From: Acidimicrobiia bacterium
GTDB lineage: Bacteria; Actinomycetota; Acidimicrobiia; Spongiisociales; UBA5794
Reading direction: 5' to 3'
NCBI GenBank assembly: GCA_029934555.1
Contig: JAOZMA010000091.1
Location: forward strand, 2,256-8,325
Length of the DNA: 6,070 bases
The notes under the pieces were generated by a model that was not told the DNA's origin, searched no databases, and saw only the letters and a program-made list of their open reading frames with translations. Shown one piece after another: positions 1 through 6,045 of the stretch; position 1 is the stretch's first letter; every line of letters begins with the position of its first letter. Both the position numbers and the translations under genes were made by a program.

Positions 1-818
1 CGGTAGGTCTGGGTGAGGGGGTGCTCGTCGCCGAGGACGCCGAAGATGTCGAGCATCGCGATCCTCGCGTCATCCTTCTTCGGTCCCTTTGCACGCACGA
101 CGGTGAGGAGATGGTCGAGGGCAGGTTCGAATTCGCTCTGCGCTGCGAGTGCCTTGGCAAGGTCGATGCGAGCGTCCTCGTTCGAATCATCCTCCGCAAG
201 CTTCTCCTCGAGCTCCGGAATATCCTGGCCGCTGGATGCCTTCAGCCGGGCGGCCGACTGCAATCGGTCGACCTCTGATCCAGGGGCGAGGCGTCCGAGC
301 ACGATCATCGCTTCGTCGGTCTCCCCACGTTCGATCAGCATGGACGCGAGACTCGCTCCCGCTTCTGAATGATCGGATTGTTGATCGAGGACCTGGCGGA
401 GGATGTGCTCGGCGGTAACGTTGTCGTCATCGAGCAGGGCGGTACGTGCCCGGTCCACCATCAGGTCGAGTTCGGTTGGGAGGATCCCCTCGATCCACTG
501 ACGAATCGCCGGTTCGGGAAGTGCGCCGGTGAAGCTGTCGACGATTGCGCCGTCCCGGAACGCAACGACCATGGGGATGCCCTGCACACCGTACTGAGCG
601 GAGAGTTCCTGATTCGAGTCGACGTCGACCTTGACGAGTTCGAACGCACCGTCGGCCTCTGCGGCGACCTTTTCGAGAATCGGTCCGAGGACCAGACACG
701 GTTGGCACCAGGCAGCCCAGAAGTCCACGACAACCGGCACTTCGCGGCTCCGTTGCAGCACGCCCTGAGGGAAGTTCGCGGTGTCGATGTCCTTCACAAA
801 GGGGCTGGGAGTGGTCAT
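1..818 (-). CDS. cnoX: CnoX/YbbN-like thioredoxin-domain co-chaperone (3' end cut by window edge)
   Basis: The minus-strand reading frame starts at ATG 818-816 and stays open for 272 codons to the left edge, so the stop lies outside. Residues about 1-110 form a thioredoxin fold: VVVDFWAAWCQPC puts the CXXC cysteines at 38 and 41, followed by KVDVDSN (63-69) and the cis-proline loop GVQGIPMVVAF (Pro82). Residues about 120-272 are helical and acidic/alanine-rich, as in the TPR-like C-terminal half of this family, and the last visible residues (DEHPLTQTY) resemble the usual C-terminal end, so only a few residues should be missing. Family knowledge: CnoX/YbbN is a cytoplasmic holdase that protects proteins under oxidative or chlorine stress and passes clients to GroEL/DnaK. 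E. coli YbbN has SXXC instead of CXXC, so this protein may keep thiol-disulfide activity. It has no signal peptide, which argues against an exported thioredoxin. It is divergent from dapA. I am sure of the fold and fairly sure of the family. Confidence 0.92.
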   Translation of the reverse strand, partial: MTTPSPFVKDIDTANFPQGVLQRSREVPVVVDFWAAWCQPCLVLGPILEKVAAEADGAFELVKVDVDSNQELSAQYGVQGIPMVVAFRDGAIVDSFTGALPEPAIRQWIEGILPTELDLMVDRARTALLDDDNVTAEHILRQVLDQQSDHSEAGASLASMLIERGETDEAMIVLGRLAPGSEVDRLQSAARLKASSGQDIPELEEKLAEDDSNEDARIDLAKALAAQSEFEPALDHLLTVVRAKGPKKDDARIAMLDIFGVLGDEHPLTQTY

Positions 819-825
819 AGAGGCG

Positions 826-831
826 AGGGTA
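826..831 (-). promoter_or_regulatory. Candidate -10 element for a leaderless cnoX transcript
   Basis: On the minus strand the hexamer TACCCT (831 to 826) is followed by exactly seven bases and then the ATG at 818. A transcript starting at the usual distance from a -10 box would begin on the A of the start codon. No Shine-Dalgarno sequence lies before this ATG (the preceding bases are CCTCGCCTCT), which fits leaderless initiation, a common mode in Actinobacteria. No good -35 hexamer is visible. This is inference from spacing. Confidence 0.45.
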
Positions 832-847
832 CCGGGGGGTCTCCTGC

Positions 848-853
848 TACCGT
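848..853 (+). promoter_or_regulatory. Candidate -10 element for a leaderless dapA transcript
   Basis: TACCGT is followed by seven bases (CGCGGGC) and then the dapA ATG at 861, the same TANNNT-N7-ATG layout as the divergent gene. There is no purine-rich ribosome binding site before the ATG. The region where a -35 box would sit (about 825-830) overlaps the opposing -10 element, so the two promoters probably cannot be occupied by polymerase at once. This is inferred from spacing and the lack of a Shine-Dalgarno sequence. Confidence 0.5.
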
Positions 854-860
854 CGCGGGC

Positions 861-1757
861 ATGGAGACCAGACCCAACGCACCCTTTGGCCAGGTCCTGA
901 CCGCCGTCATCACACCGTTCGGCGACGATGGATCCATCGACTACGGCACGTTCTGGAGGTTGACGCGCCACCTCGCGAAACACGGCTCGGATGGCATCGT
1001 CGTCGGTGGCACGACGGGCGAGTCCCCGACGCTCTCAAAGGTCGAGAAGGTTGCCCTGTTCAAGGCAGCCGTCGATGCCGTTGGCGATCGCATCACGGTG
1101 ATCGCTGGAACCGGCACGTACGACACCAGGGAGTCCGTCGAACTCACCGAGAGGGCCGCCGAATCCGGTGTCCACGGCGTGATGGCCGTAACCCCCTACT
1201 ACTCGAAGCCGCCGCAAGAGGGGATCGCCCGGCACTTCACAGCGATCGCAGACGCAACCGACCTCCCTGTTCTGCTCTACAACATCCCCGGCAGGACCTG
1301 CAGGATCATCGAGATCGACACGCTCGTCCGCCTCGCCGAGCACGAAAGGATCGTGGCGGTGAAAGACGCCGTCGACGACATCGAGTTCACGAAGCGGCAG
1401 ATGGAAGCGCTCCCGGAAGGCTTCGCCGTGTACTCCGGATCGGACGGCCACACGCTCGAGATCATCCGTGCCGGTGGGGTCGGCGTTGTCTCGGTAGCAG
1501 CGCACCTCGCGGGTGAGACGATCAAGGCCATGGTCGAAGCGGCCGTCTCCGGCGATGATGAAGAGGCCGACCGACTCGATTCGGCGATGGCGCCATTGAA
1601 CGAGGCGCTGTTCATCGAGCCGAATCCCATGCCGCTCAAGGCAGGTCTCGACCTTGCCTGGGACCCGGTCGGCGAGCCACGGCTGCCGCTGATCCCAGCA
1701 TCGGACGAAACGAGAGCCGCCGTTGAACAGGCACTCGCAGCATTGAGCGACGCATGA
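861..1757 (+). CDS. dapA: 4-hydroxy-tetrahydrodipicolinate synthase DapA
   Basis: This 298-residue cytoplasmic enzyme condenses pyruvate with L-aspartate semialdehyde, the first committed step of the diaminopimelate/lysine pathway that feeds peptidoglycan. Its length matches the family (about 290-300). The key residues are in register with E. coli DapA with a constant offset of 7: GGTTGESPTL gives Thr51/Thr52, PYYSKP gives Tyr114, LYNIPGRT gives Tyr140 and Arg145, and VAVKDA gives the Schiff-base lysine Lys168. YSGSDG follows at about 194. Related aldolases (N-acetylneuraminate lyase, KDG aldolase) share the fold, but the TTGE, NIPGRT and KDA motifs together favour DapA. The open frame extends further upstream (to 369), but that part is antisense to cnoX. 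The ATG at 861 begins METRPNAPFGQVLTAVITPF, the normal N-terminus. The TGA overlaps the rnj start by four bases (ATGA), indicating one operon. Confidence 0.96.
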   Translation: METRPNAPFGQVLTAVITPFGDDGSIDYGTFWRLTRHLAKHGSDGIVVGGTTGESPTLSKVEKVALFKAAVDAVGDRITVIAGTGTYDTRESVELTERAAESGVHGVMAVTPYYSKPPQEGIARHFTAIADATDLPVLLYNIPGRTCRIIEIDTLVRLAEHERIVAVKDAVDDIEFTKRQMEALPEGFAVYSGSDGHTLEIIRAGGVGVVSVAAHLAGETIKAMVEAAVSGDDEEADRLDSAMAPLNEALFIEPNPMPLKAGLDLAWDPVGEPRLPLIPASDETRAAVEQALAALSDA

Positions 1758-3382
1758 GCGTCCGAGTCGCCTTCCACGGCGGTCTTGGAGAGATAGGACG
1801 CAACTGCGCGACGATCGAGATCGATGGCGAGATCGCCATGGTCGATGCCGGTCTCATGTTCCCTGAAGAGGACATGCTCGGCGTGGATCTCGTTCTTCCC
1901 GACTTCTCCTCCGTGCTCGAGCGCGGCGACGCCTTGTCGTTCGTCGCTCTGACCCACGGCCACGAAGACCACATCGGATCGCTCGGCTATCTGCTTCGCG
2001 AGCGGAACGTTCCGGTCTACGGAACACCGCTCACGATCGCACTGGCGACGTCCCGCGTCTCGGAGTTGGGTGTGGAGGCCGACATGAGGGTGGTCGAGAC
2101 AGGCACGTGGGTGGAGCACGGGAACTTCCGTTTCGCCTTCATCCCCGTGACGCACTCTGTGCCGGACGCCACCGGTATCGCATTCGAAACCCCCGAAGGG
2201 ATCATCGTTCACACCGGCGACTTCAAACTCGATCCAACGCCGATCGACGGGGTCACGACGGACCTTCAGAGCTTCGCCGGATTCGGGCGTCGTGGAGTCC
2301 GGCTCCTGCTCGCCGATTCAACGAACGCGGAGCGCCCCGGCGTCGTCGTGTCTGAGAAGACGGTCGGCGTTCGACTCGCCGAACTCGTCCACGAAGCCGA
2401 CGGACGGGTCCTCATCGCCTGCTTCGCCAGCCATCTCCATCGCGTACAGCAGTCGATCAACGCTGCGGTGGCGGACGGCCGGAAGATCGCGTTCATCGGC
2501 AGATCGATGCTGCGCATCAGCGAACTCGCAACGGAGATAGGACAGCTCGACATACCAGCCGGTAGCCTCGTCGATCTCAAGGAGCTGCTCGCACTACCGC
2601 CGGAGCAGACGGCGGTCATCTCGACCGGGAGCCAGGGGGAGCCGTTCGCCGCTCTGTCGCTCATGGCGGCAGGGGAGCATCGATCGATCTCTCTGGATCC
2701 GACCGATACGGTGATTCTCTCGGCAACACCGATCCCCGGCAACGAGAAACGCGTATCACGCGTGATCAACAATCTCGCCCGCATCGGGGTCACCGTCCAT
2801 CACGGCCTCAGCACCCACGTCCACGTCTCCGGGCACGCCGCAGCAGAAGAGCTGAAGGTCTTCTACAACGTGGTGAAGCCGGAGGCCGTCATACCCGTCC
2901 ACGGCGAGCATCGGCATATGTTCGCAAACGCCGAGCTCGCCCGATCCGTTGGAGTACCTGAAGTCGAGGTGTGCTCTGACGGAGACGTCGTCATCCTCGA
3001 GGACGGGGATCTGAGGATCGAGCGAGGCGCCGTCTCTTCGAGCTACGTGTACGTCGACGGCCTAGAGGTCGGAGAGGACGCAGCCATACTTCGCGATCGT
3101 CGCCATCTCGCCGATGACGGAGTGATCCTCATCACGATCGGTGTTGACGCTAAGAAGGGCGACATCGTGTTCGGCCCCGACATCGACAGCCACGGCGTGA
3201 CCGGAGACTCGGAGATGCTTCACGACGCCGTCAAGGAACGGGTCCTTCAAGGCATCGAGACGCTCGAGCGTCCGCTCGACCCGGATGCACTCCGCAGTCG
3301 GATGCGGAACGCTGCGCGCAAAGCGGTCCAGACCCGCATGAAGCGTCGTCCGGTCGTGTTCCCGATCGTCATCAAGGTCTGA
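1754..3382 (+). CDS. rnj: Ribonuclease J (beta-CASP metallo-beta-lactamase RNase)
   Basis: This 542-residue protein has the full RNase J layout: an N-terminal metallo-beta-lactamase part, an inserted beta-CASP domain (about 200-350), the returning lactamase part, and a C-terminal domain (about 450-542). The start FHGGLGEIGRN (7-17) is typical. Zinc ligands are visible in THGHEDHIG (His68, His70, Asp72, His73), His134 (PVTHSVPD) and Asp156 (HTGDFK). ADSTNAERPG (187-196), STGSQGEP (290-297), HVSGHA (357-362) and PVHGEHRH (381-388) complete the active site. RNase J is a cytoplasmic 5'-3' exonuclease and endonuclease in mRNA decay and rRNA maturation, and it prefers 5'-monophosphate RNA. The gene follows dapA with an ATGA overlap and has only a weak upstream purine stretch (GAGCGAC), so it is probably translated by coupling to dapA termination. 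dapA-rnj adjacency is known in Actinobacteria such as Mycobacterium. No defect is seen. Confidence 0.96.
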   Translation: MSVRVAFHGGLGEIGRNCATIEIDGEIAMVDAGLMFPEEDMLGVDLVLPDFSSVLERGDALSFVALTHGHEDHIGSLGYLLRERNVPVYGTPLTIALATSRVSELGVEADMRVVETGTWVEHGNFRFAFIPVTHSVPDATGIAFETPEGIIVHTGDFKLDPTPIDGVTTDLQSFAGFGRRGVRLLLADSTNAERPGVVVSEKTVGVRLAELVHEADGRVLIACFASHLHRVQQSINAAVADGRKIAFIGRSMLRISELATEIGQLDIPAGSLVDLKELLALPPEQTAVISTGSQGEPFAALSLMAAGEHRSISLDPTDTVILSATPIPGNEKRVSRVINNLARIGVTVHHGLSTHVHVSGHAAAEELKVFYNVVKPEAVIPVHGEHRHMFANAELARSVGVPEVEVCSDGDVVILEDGDLRIERGAVSSSYVYVDGLEVGEDAAILRDRRHLADDGVILITIGVDAKKGDIVFGPDIDSHGVTGDSEMLHDAVKERVLQGIETLERPLDPDALRSRMRNAARKAVQTRMKRRPVVFPIVIKV

Positions 3383-3447
3383 CGTCGGTCTGGCCCACGC
3401 AGCCGATCAGCGGGATCATGCGGTTGGGAACGATCACCGGTTCAAGC

Positions 3448-3453
3448 GAGGAG
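3448..3453 (+). promoter_or_regulatory. Ribosome binding site of the SDR gene
   Basis: GAGGAG lies seven bases before the ATG at 3461 and fixes that start. The wider string AGCGAGGAGAC is identical, over 11 bases, to the one before the CPBP protease gene (4497-4507). Confidence 0.8.
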
Positions 3454-3460
3454 ACACAAC

Positions 3461-4405
3461 ATGAGCTGGATGGCAGCCGACATCCCCGACCAGACCGGGC
3501 GGATCGCCGTGGTCACGGGAGCCAACGGAGGGCTCGGCCTCGAAACGGCTCGTGAGCTCGCACGCAAGGGTGCCCTCGTGGTGATGGGGGTGCGCAACCA
3601 GGAGAAGGCAGAGCGGGCTGTTGCCGACATCGAGGCGGAGATTCCCGACGCGAAGCTCGAGCTTCGAGAGCTCGACCTCGCGTCGCTTGCGTCGGTGAAG
3701 GCATTCGCCGAAGGTGTGATCAACGAGCACCCGAGGATCGATCTCCTGATCAACAACGCCGGCGTGATGGCGATACCCCAAACATCCACGGCCGACGGAT
3801 TCGAGATGCAGTTCGGAACCAATCACCTTGGCCACTTCGCTCTGACGGCGCAGCTCATGCCTGCGCTCATGCACACGCCCGGCGCGAGGATCGTCACCGT
3901 GACCAGCACCGCCCGTCACGCGGCGACCAGCCTGGACCCCGATGATCTGAACATGGAAGACAACTACACACCGTGGGGCGCGTACGGTCGATCGAAGATC
4001 GCCAACATGAACTTCGCTCTCGAATTGAACCGTCGTCTCGAGCAGACCGGATCATCGGTCGTGAGCCTCGCCGCTCACCCCGGCTACTCCAACACCGACC
4101 TGCAAGCCCACAGTGCCCGCGAACACGGTGGTGCCAGTCAGCGATTCTTCGCCAAGACGGTGCAATGGGTCGGGATGACGCCGGCGAAGGGGGCGCTGCC
4201 GCAGCTGCGCGCCGCCACCGATCCTGCGGCGCACGGCGGTGAGCTGTATACGCCGCGGTGGGTCAATTCGGGATCCCCGGTTCGCCGTCCGGTCACCGGA
4301 AGGCGGAACCGACCAGAGGACATGCAAACGCTCTGGAGCGTCTCCGAGGACGCGACCGGCATCGAGTTCGACGTCGAGGCCCTTGCATCGCCCGACGCCT
4401 CTTAA
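3461..4405 (+). CDS. Short-chain dehydrogenase/reductase, retinol-dehydrogenase-like
   Basis: A 314-residue classical SDR with a Rossmann fold. The cofactor glycine motif is TGANGGLG (19-26). An arginine at 45 (GVRNQEKA), just after strand 2, suggests preference for NADP(H). Asp72 (ELDLAS) and NNAGVM (98-103) follow, then Asn121 (FGTNHLGHF), the catalytic Ser149 (VTSTARH), and the YXXXK pair Tyr175/Lys179 (YGRSK). The tetrad is complete, so the enzyme should be active. The pattern DLASLASVKAF, GTNHLGHF and AHPGYSNTDL is that of the retinol dehydrogenase/WW-oxidoreductase-like SDR group, which in bacteria acts on varied, mostly unknown alcohols and ketones. The substrate cannot be read from the sequence. 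The gene is 78 bp after rnj on the same strand and has its own strong Shine-Dalgarno site. There is no signal peptide or membrane segment, so it should be cytoplasmic. The family is certain and the substrate is unknown. Confidence 0.93.
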   Translation: MSWMAADIPDQTGRIAVVTGANGGLGLETARELARKGALVVMGVRNQEKAERAVADIEAEIPDAKLELRELDLASLASVKAFAEGVINEHPRIDLLINNAGVMAIPQTSTADGFEMQFGTNHLGHFALTAQLMPALMHTPGARIVTVTSTARHAATSLDPDDLNMEDNYTPWGAYGRSKIANMNFALELNRRLEQTGSSVVSLAAHPGYSNTDLQAHSAREHGGASQRFFAKTVQWVGMTPAKGALPQLRAATDPAAHGGELYTPRWVNSGSPVRRPVTGRRNRPEDMQTLWSVSEDATGIEFDVEALASPDAS

Positions 4406-4453
4406 GACTCCGTAGACCGCTCGATCGCTCCGAGGCCTTGAGATCACAGGTGC

Positions 4454-4470
4454 AGTTTCCCGGGGAAACT
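4454..4470. promoter_or_regulatory. Perfect 17-nt palindrome, candidate operator
   Basis: AGTTTCCC G GGGAAACT is an exact inverted repeat with 8-bp arms around one base. Its last base is also the first base of a -10-like TACCGT, so a dimeric regulator bound here would cover the spacer of that promoter. It is not followed by a T-run and its centre is tight, so a rho-independent terminator for the SDR gene is less likely. The binding protein is unknown, and no regulator gene lies in the window. Confidence 0.5.
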
Positions 4471-4475
4471 ACCGT
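4470..4475 (+). promoter_or_regulatory. Candidate -10 element for the CPBP gene
   Basis: TACCGT is identical to the hexamer placed before dapA. Transcription would start near 4482-4484, giving a leader of about 29 nt that contains the GAGGAG ribosome binding site. I see no convincing -35 hexamer at 16-19 bp upstream, so either the promoter is weak or it needs an activator. Confidence 0.35.
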
Positions 4476-4499
4476 CCGTGACACACGCGAGGGCTGAGC

Positions 4500-4505
4500 G
4501 AGGAG
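4500..4505 (+). promoter_or_regulatory. Ribosome binding site of the CPBP protease gene
   Basis: GAGGAG lies six bases before ATG 4512 and supports this start over the overlapping GTG at 4478, which opens a different frame lacking any recognisable protein family features. Confidence 0.8.
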
Positions 4506-4511
4506 ACGCTG

Positions 4512-5363
4512 ATGGCATCAGATTCACACGACGTCATCCCGCCGGACGGCGAACGAGAGCGCCGGACCGATCCGGTTCGCAACGGGCGACGGCTCGCCTG
4601 GTATTTCGGTGGGCTGCTCGTTGTCTACGTTGCTGCGACCGCGGCGTTCTGGCCCTCGGGAGGCGCCGACCCCAACCCGTTGATCTTCGTGGTGGTCATG
4701 GTCGCTCCGACGGTTGGCGCACTGCTCGCCCGGTATCTGGGACCCGGTGTCATCCAGTGGGGGCGATTGTCGTGGTGGACTCTCGCCGGGCTCATTCCGG
4801 CCGCTGCTGTATTGGGCGTCTACCTTCTGGGCTCCCTTCTCGGGTGGGATGCCGACGCAAGCGGTGTGTTCCCCGATGCTCTGACAACCGCAGGGGTCTC
4901 GATCCTGGGTGCGTCGCTCCTGGCGTTGGGCGAGGAGATCGGTTGGCGCGGGTTCCTATGGCCGCTTTTGCGCCGACGGCAAAGCTATCTGTGGACATCG
5001 CTGCTTATCGGCGTCATCTGGTGGTTGTACCACGTGCCGTTCGTCATCTTTGGTTGGTACGGATCTGTCGGGGGACTCCCTGCGTTCACGGTCAGCCTGG
5101 CCGGATTCACCCTCTTCGTGGGAGCCGTGACCGATCGCTCGAAATCGGTATGGCCGAGTGTTGTGGCTCACGGTGCGTGGAACGCTCTTGTGGCGACGAG
5201 TATCGCTGCATCTGAGAGCGGTGCGCTGACCTCGGGGTCCGTCGAGAGCACTTCCCTTACGGGAGAATTCGGCTGGATCCCGGCCATGACGATGTTGATC
5301 GTCGGTGTCGGGACAGCCTGGTGGCACCTGCGCTGGCTGAGCGTCCGACGAGAAGCCGGTTGA
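4512..5363 (+). CDS. CPBP-family (CAAX protease/bacteriocin-processing, Abi) intramembrane metalloprotease
   Basis: A 283-residue polytopic membrane protein. After a charged cytoplasmic N-terminus (1-27) there are hydrophobic segments at about 28-47, 56-76, 88-111, 124-140, 160-181, 190-207, 213-232 and 256-274. The three signature motifs of the family are present: EEIGWR (Glu141, Glu142, Arg146), WWLYHVPF (His174) and VVAHGAWN (His220, Asn224). These match the glutamate/histidine active site of the Rce1/CPBP (PF02517) fold, so the protein is probably catalytic. In eukaryotes Rce1 cleaves prenylated CAAX proteins. Bacterial members take part in bacteriocin self-immunity, peptide maturation or signalling, but most have no known substrate. 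No bacteriocin precursor or CAAX-ended protein is seen nearby, so no role is assigned. The gene stands alone between a candidate operator and the OsmC gene. The family is sure and the function open. Confidence 0.9.
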   Translation: MASDSHDVIPPDGERERRTDPVRNGRRLAWYFGGLLVVYVAATAAFWPSGGADPNPLIFVVVMVAPTVGALLARYLGPGVIQWGRLSWWTLAGLIPAAAVLGVYLLGSLLGWDADASGVFPDALTTAGVSILGASLLALGEEIGWRGFLWPLLRRRQSYLWTSLLIGVIWWLYHVPFVIFGWYGSVGGLPAFTVSLAGFTLFVGAVTDRSKSVWPSVVAHGAWNALVATSIAASESGALTSGSVESTSLTGEFGWIPAMTMLIVGVGTAWWHLRWLSVRREAG

Positions 5364-5398
5364 GATCTACTTTCTCGAAGAGTCCGTCGGTTACGTGG

Positions 5399-5404
5399 TA
5401 CCTT
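5399..5404 (+). promoter_or_regulatory. Candidate -10 element for the OsmC-family gene
   Basis: TACCTT lies in the 94-bp gap after the CPBP gene and resembles the TACCNT hexamers before the other genes. A start near 5411 would give a leader of about 47 nt. No good -35 box is visible, and read-through from the CPBP gene is also possible. This is weak support. Confidence 0.28.
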
Positions 5405-5444
5405 CCGAAGCATCCAGGGTCGCGCGACAATCGTGCACCCAACC

Positions 5445-5451
5445 GAAGGAG
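5445..5451 (+). promoter_or_regulatory. Ribosome binding site of the OsmC-family gene
   Basis: GAAGGAG stands six bases before ATG 5458. It selects this ATG over the in-frame GTG at 5395, which would add 21 residues not expected in OsmC. Confidence 0.85.
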
Positions 5452-5457
5452 TACTTC

Positions 5458-5889
5458 ATGAAGAGCAAAGGCACCGCCACCTGGAACGGCGATCTGTTCA
5501 ACGGGTCCGGTACAGCATCACTCGACTCCGGCGCAGCGGGACCACTGCCGGTGAGCTGGGCGAGCCGAACCGAGGCCGCCAAGGGCAAGACCAGCCCCGA
5601 AGAGCTCATCGCCGCGGCCCACGCAGCGTGCTACTCGATGGCATTCAGCAACATCCTCGCCGATGCCGGTCATGTTGCAACGCAGCTCGACACATCGGGC
5701 GTGGCGACATTCGCCAAGACCGATGACGGAATGCGGATCACGACGATGGCCCTGTCCGTGGTCGGCCAGGTCCCCGGGATCGATGCGGACACCTTCGCCG
5801 TGCTCGCCGAAGAGGCCAAGCTCGGTTGTCCGGTCAGCAATGCCCTCGTCGGCAACGTCGAGATAACGCTCGAATCGAAGCTCGCCTGA
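5458..5889 (+). CDS. osmC: OsmC-family peroxiredoxin (organic/inorganic hydroperoxide reductase)
   Basis: A 143-residue cytoplasmic protein, the usual OsmC length. It begins MKSKGTATWNGDL, then has the strand-rich N-terminal half and the helix TSPEELIAAAHAACYSMAFS with the peroxidatic Cys58. The second cysteine, Cys124, lies in LGCPVSNAL. Arg37 and Glu49 match the catalytic Arg37 and Glu49 of E. coli OsmC, and the cysteine spacing matches its Cys59/Cys125 with one residue shift. OsmC reduces organic hydroperoxides to alcohols and forms a disulfide that is reset by dithiols such as a lipoyl protein. It assembles as a dimer with the active site at the interface. OsmC rather than Ohr is favoured by the AAAHAACYSMA and CPVSNAL stretches. 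In other bacteria this gene is induced by osmotic or oxidative stress. No such regulator is seen here. The gene is followed by a non-coding stretch with hairpins. Confidence 0.93.
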   Translation: MKSKGTATWNGDLFNGSGTASLDSGAAGPLPVSWASRTEAAKGKTSPEELIAAAHAACYSMAFSNILADAGHVATQLDTSGVATFAKTDDGMRITTMALSVVGQVPGIDADTFAVLAEEAKLGCPVSNALVGNVEITLESKLA

Positions 5890-5907
5890 CCGCAGCGACG
5901 AGTAAGA

Positions 5908-5928
5908 AGGCGCCCTGATAGGGCTCTT
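5908..5928 (+). terminator. Weak candidate terminator after the OsmC gene
   Basis: GCCCT-GAT-AGGGC forms a 5-bp stem with a 3-nt loop, extended by three outer pairs beyond one mismatch, and is followed by the pyrimidine-rich TCTTCCTCCCCTT rather than a T-run. It begins about 20 nt after the stop codon, which is a sensible place. It could also be a chance hairpin. Confidence 0.35.
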
Positions 5929-5938
5929 CCTCCCCTTC

Positions 5939-5957
5939 AGCCGTGAATCCACGGTTT
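5939..5957 (+). terminator. Second short hairpin with TTT tail
   Basis: CCGTG-AATC-CACGG (5941-5954) pairs perfectly over 5 bp with a 4-nt loop, plus an A-T and a G-T pair outside, and runs into TTT. Together with the hairpin just upstream it may end the OsmC transcript. The short T tract keeps confidence low. Confidence 0.35.
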
Positions 5958-5983
5958 GTGAGGAGACAGAGGACACTTCTCCT

Positions 5984-6010
5984 GTCCCCCCGACGCATCG
6001 GCGGGGGGAC
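5984..6010 (+). other. Strong GC hairpin GTCCCCCC/GGGGGGAC
   Basis: An 8-bp perfect stem (5984-5991 with 6003-6010) encloses an 11-nt loop in which CGA/TCG can also pair with one bulge. It lacks a T-tail, so it is not a standard terminator. Two smaller inverted repeats overlap or adjoin it (5961-5983 and 5971-5987). It lies between the OsmC gene and whatever follows beyond the edge, so it may be leader RNA structure for the next gene. Confidence 0.5.
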
Positions 6011-6045
6011 GCGAGGAGCAGGGGGGTGCCCTCGAGCAGGGGGGG
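6003..6045 (+). repeat. Three G-tracts spaced exactly 18 bp apart
   Basis: Runs of six, six and seven G start at 6003, 6021 and 6039. The last two are preceded by the same GAGCA, giving an 11-bp direct repeat GAGCAGGGGGG at 6016-6026 and 6034-6044. A further GGGG is at 6062. The repeat could be a short tandem duplication, or could reflect paired strands of a structured RNA. Confidence 0.6.

Noticed and set aside
369..860. The plus-strand open frame reaching 164 codons upstream of the dapA ATG
   Set aside because: It is antisense to the cnoX-like gene, and DapA proteins start at the METRPNAPFGQVLTAV position. The extension shows no family features.
1277..2212. A 311-codon minus-strand open frame under dapA and rnj
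   Set aside because: It is a shadow frame opposite two well-defined genes. Its translation is low-complexity (Ser/Ala/Arg-rich) with no recognisable motif.
4454..4470. The palindrome as a rho-independent terminator of the SDR gene
   Set aside because: The arms are separated by one base, the hairpin is followed by ACCGTCC rather than T's, and it coincides with a -10-like element. An operator fits better.
4464..4479. An ECF sigma-factor promoter suggested by GGAAACT and CGTC before the CPBP gene
   Set aside because: ECF promoters need about 15-17 bp between these elements. Here they are only about five bases apart.
4478..5215. A 245-codon plus-strand frame starting at GTG 4478 just after the candidate -10
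   Set aside because: It overlaps the CPBP gene in another frame, is arginine-rich without motifs, and has no ribosome binding site. The CPBP frame carries all family motifs.
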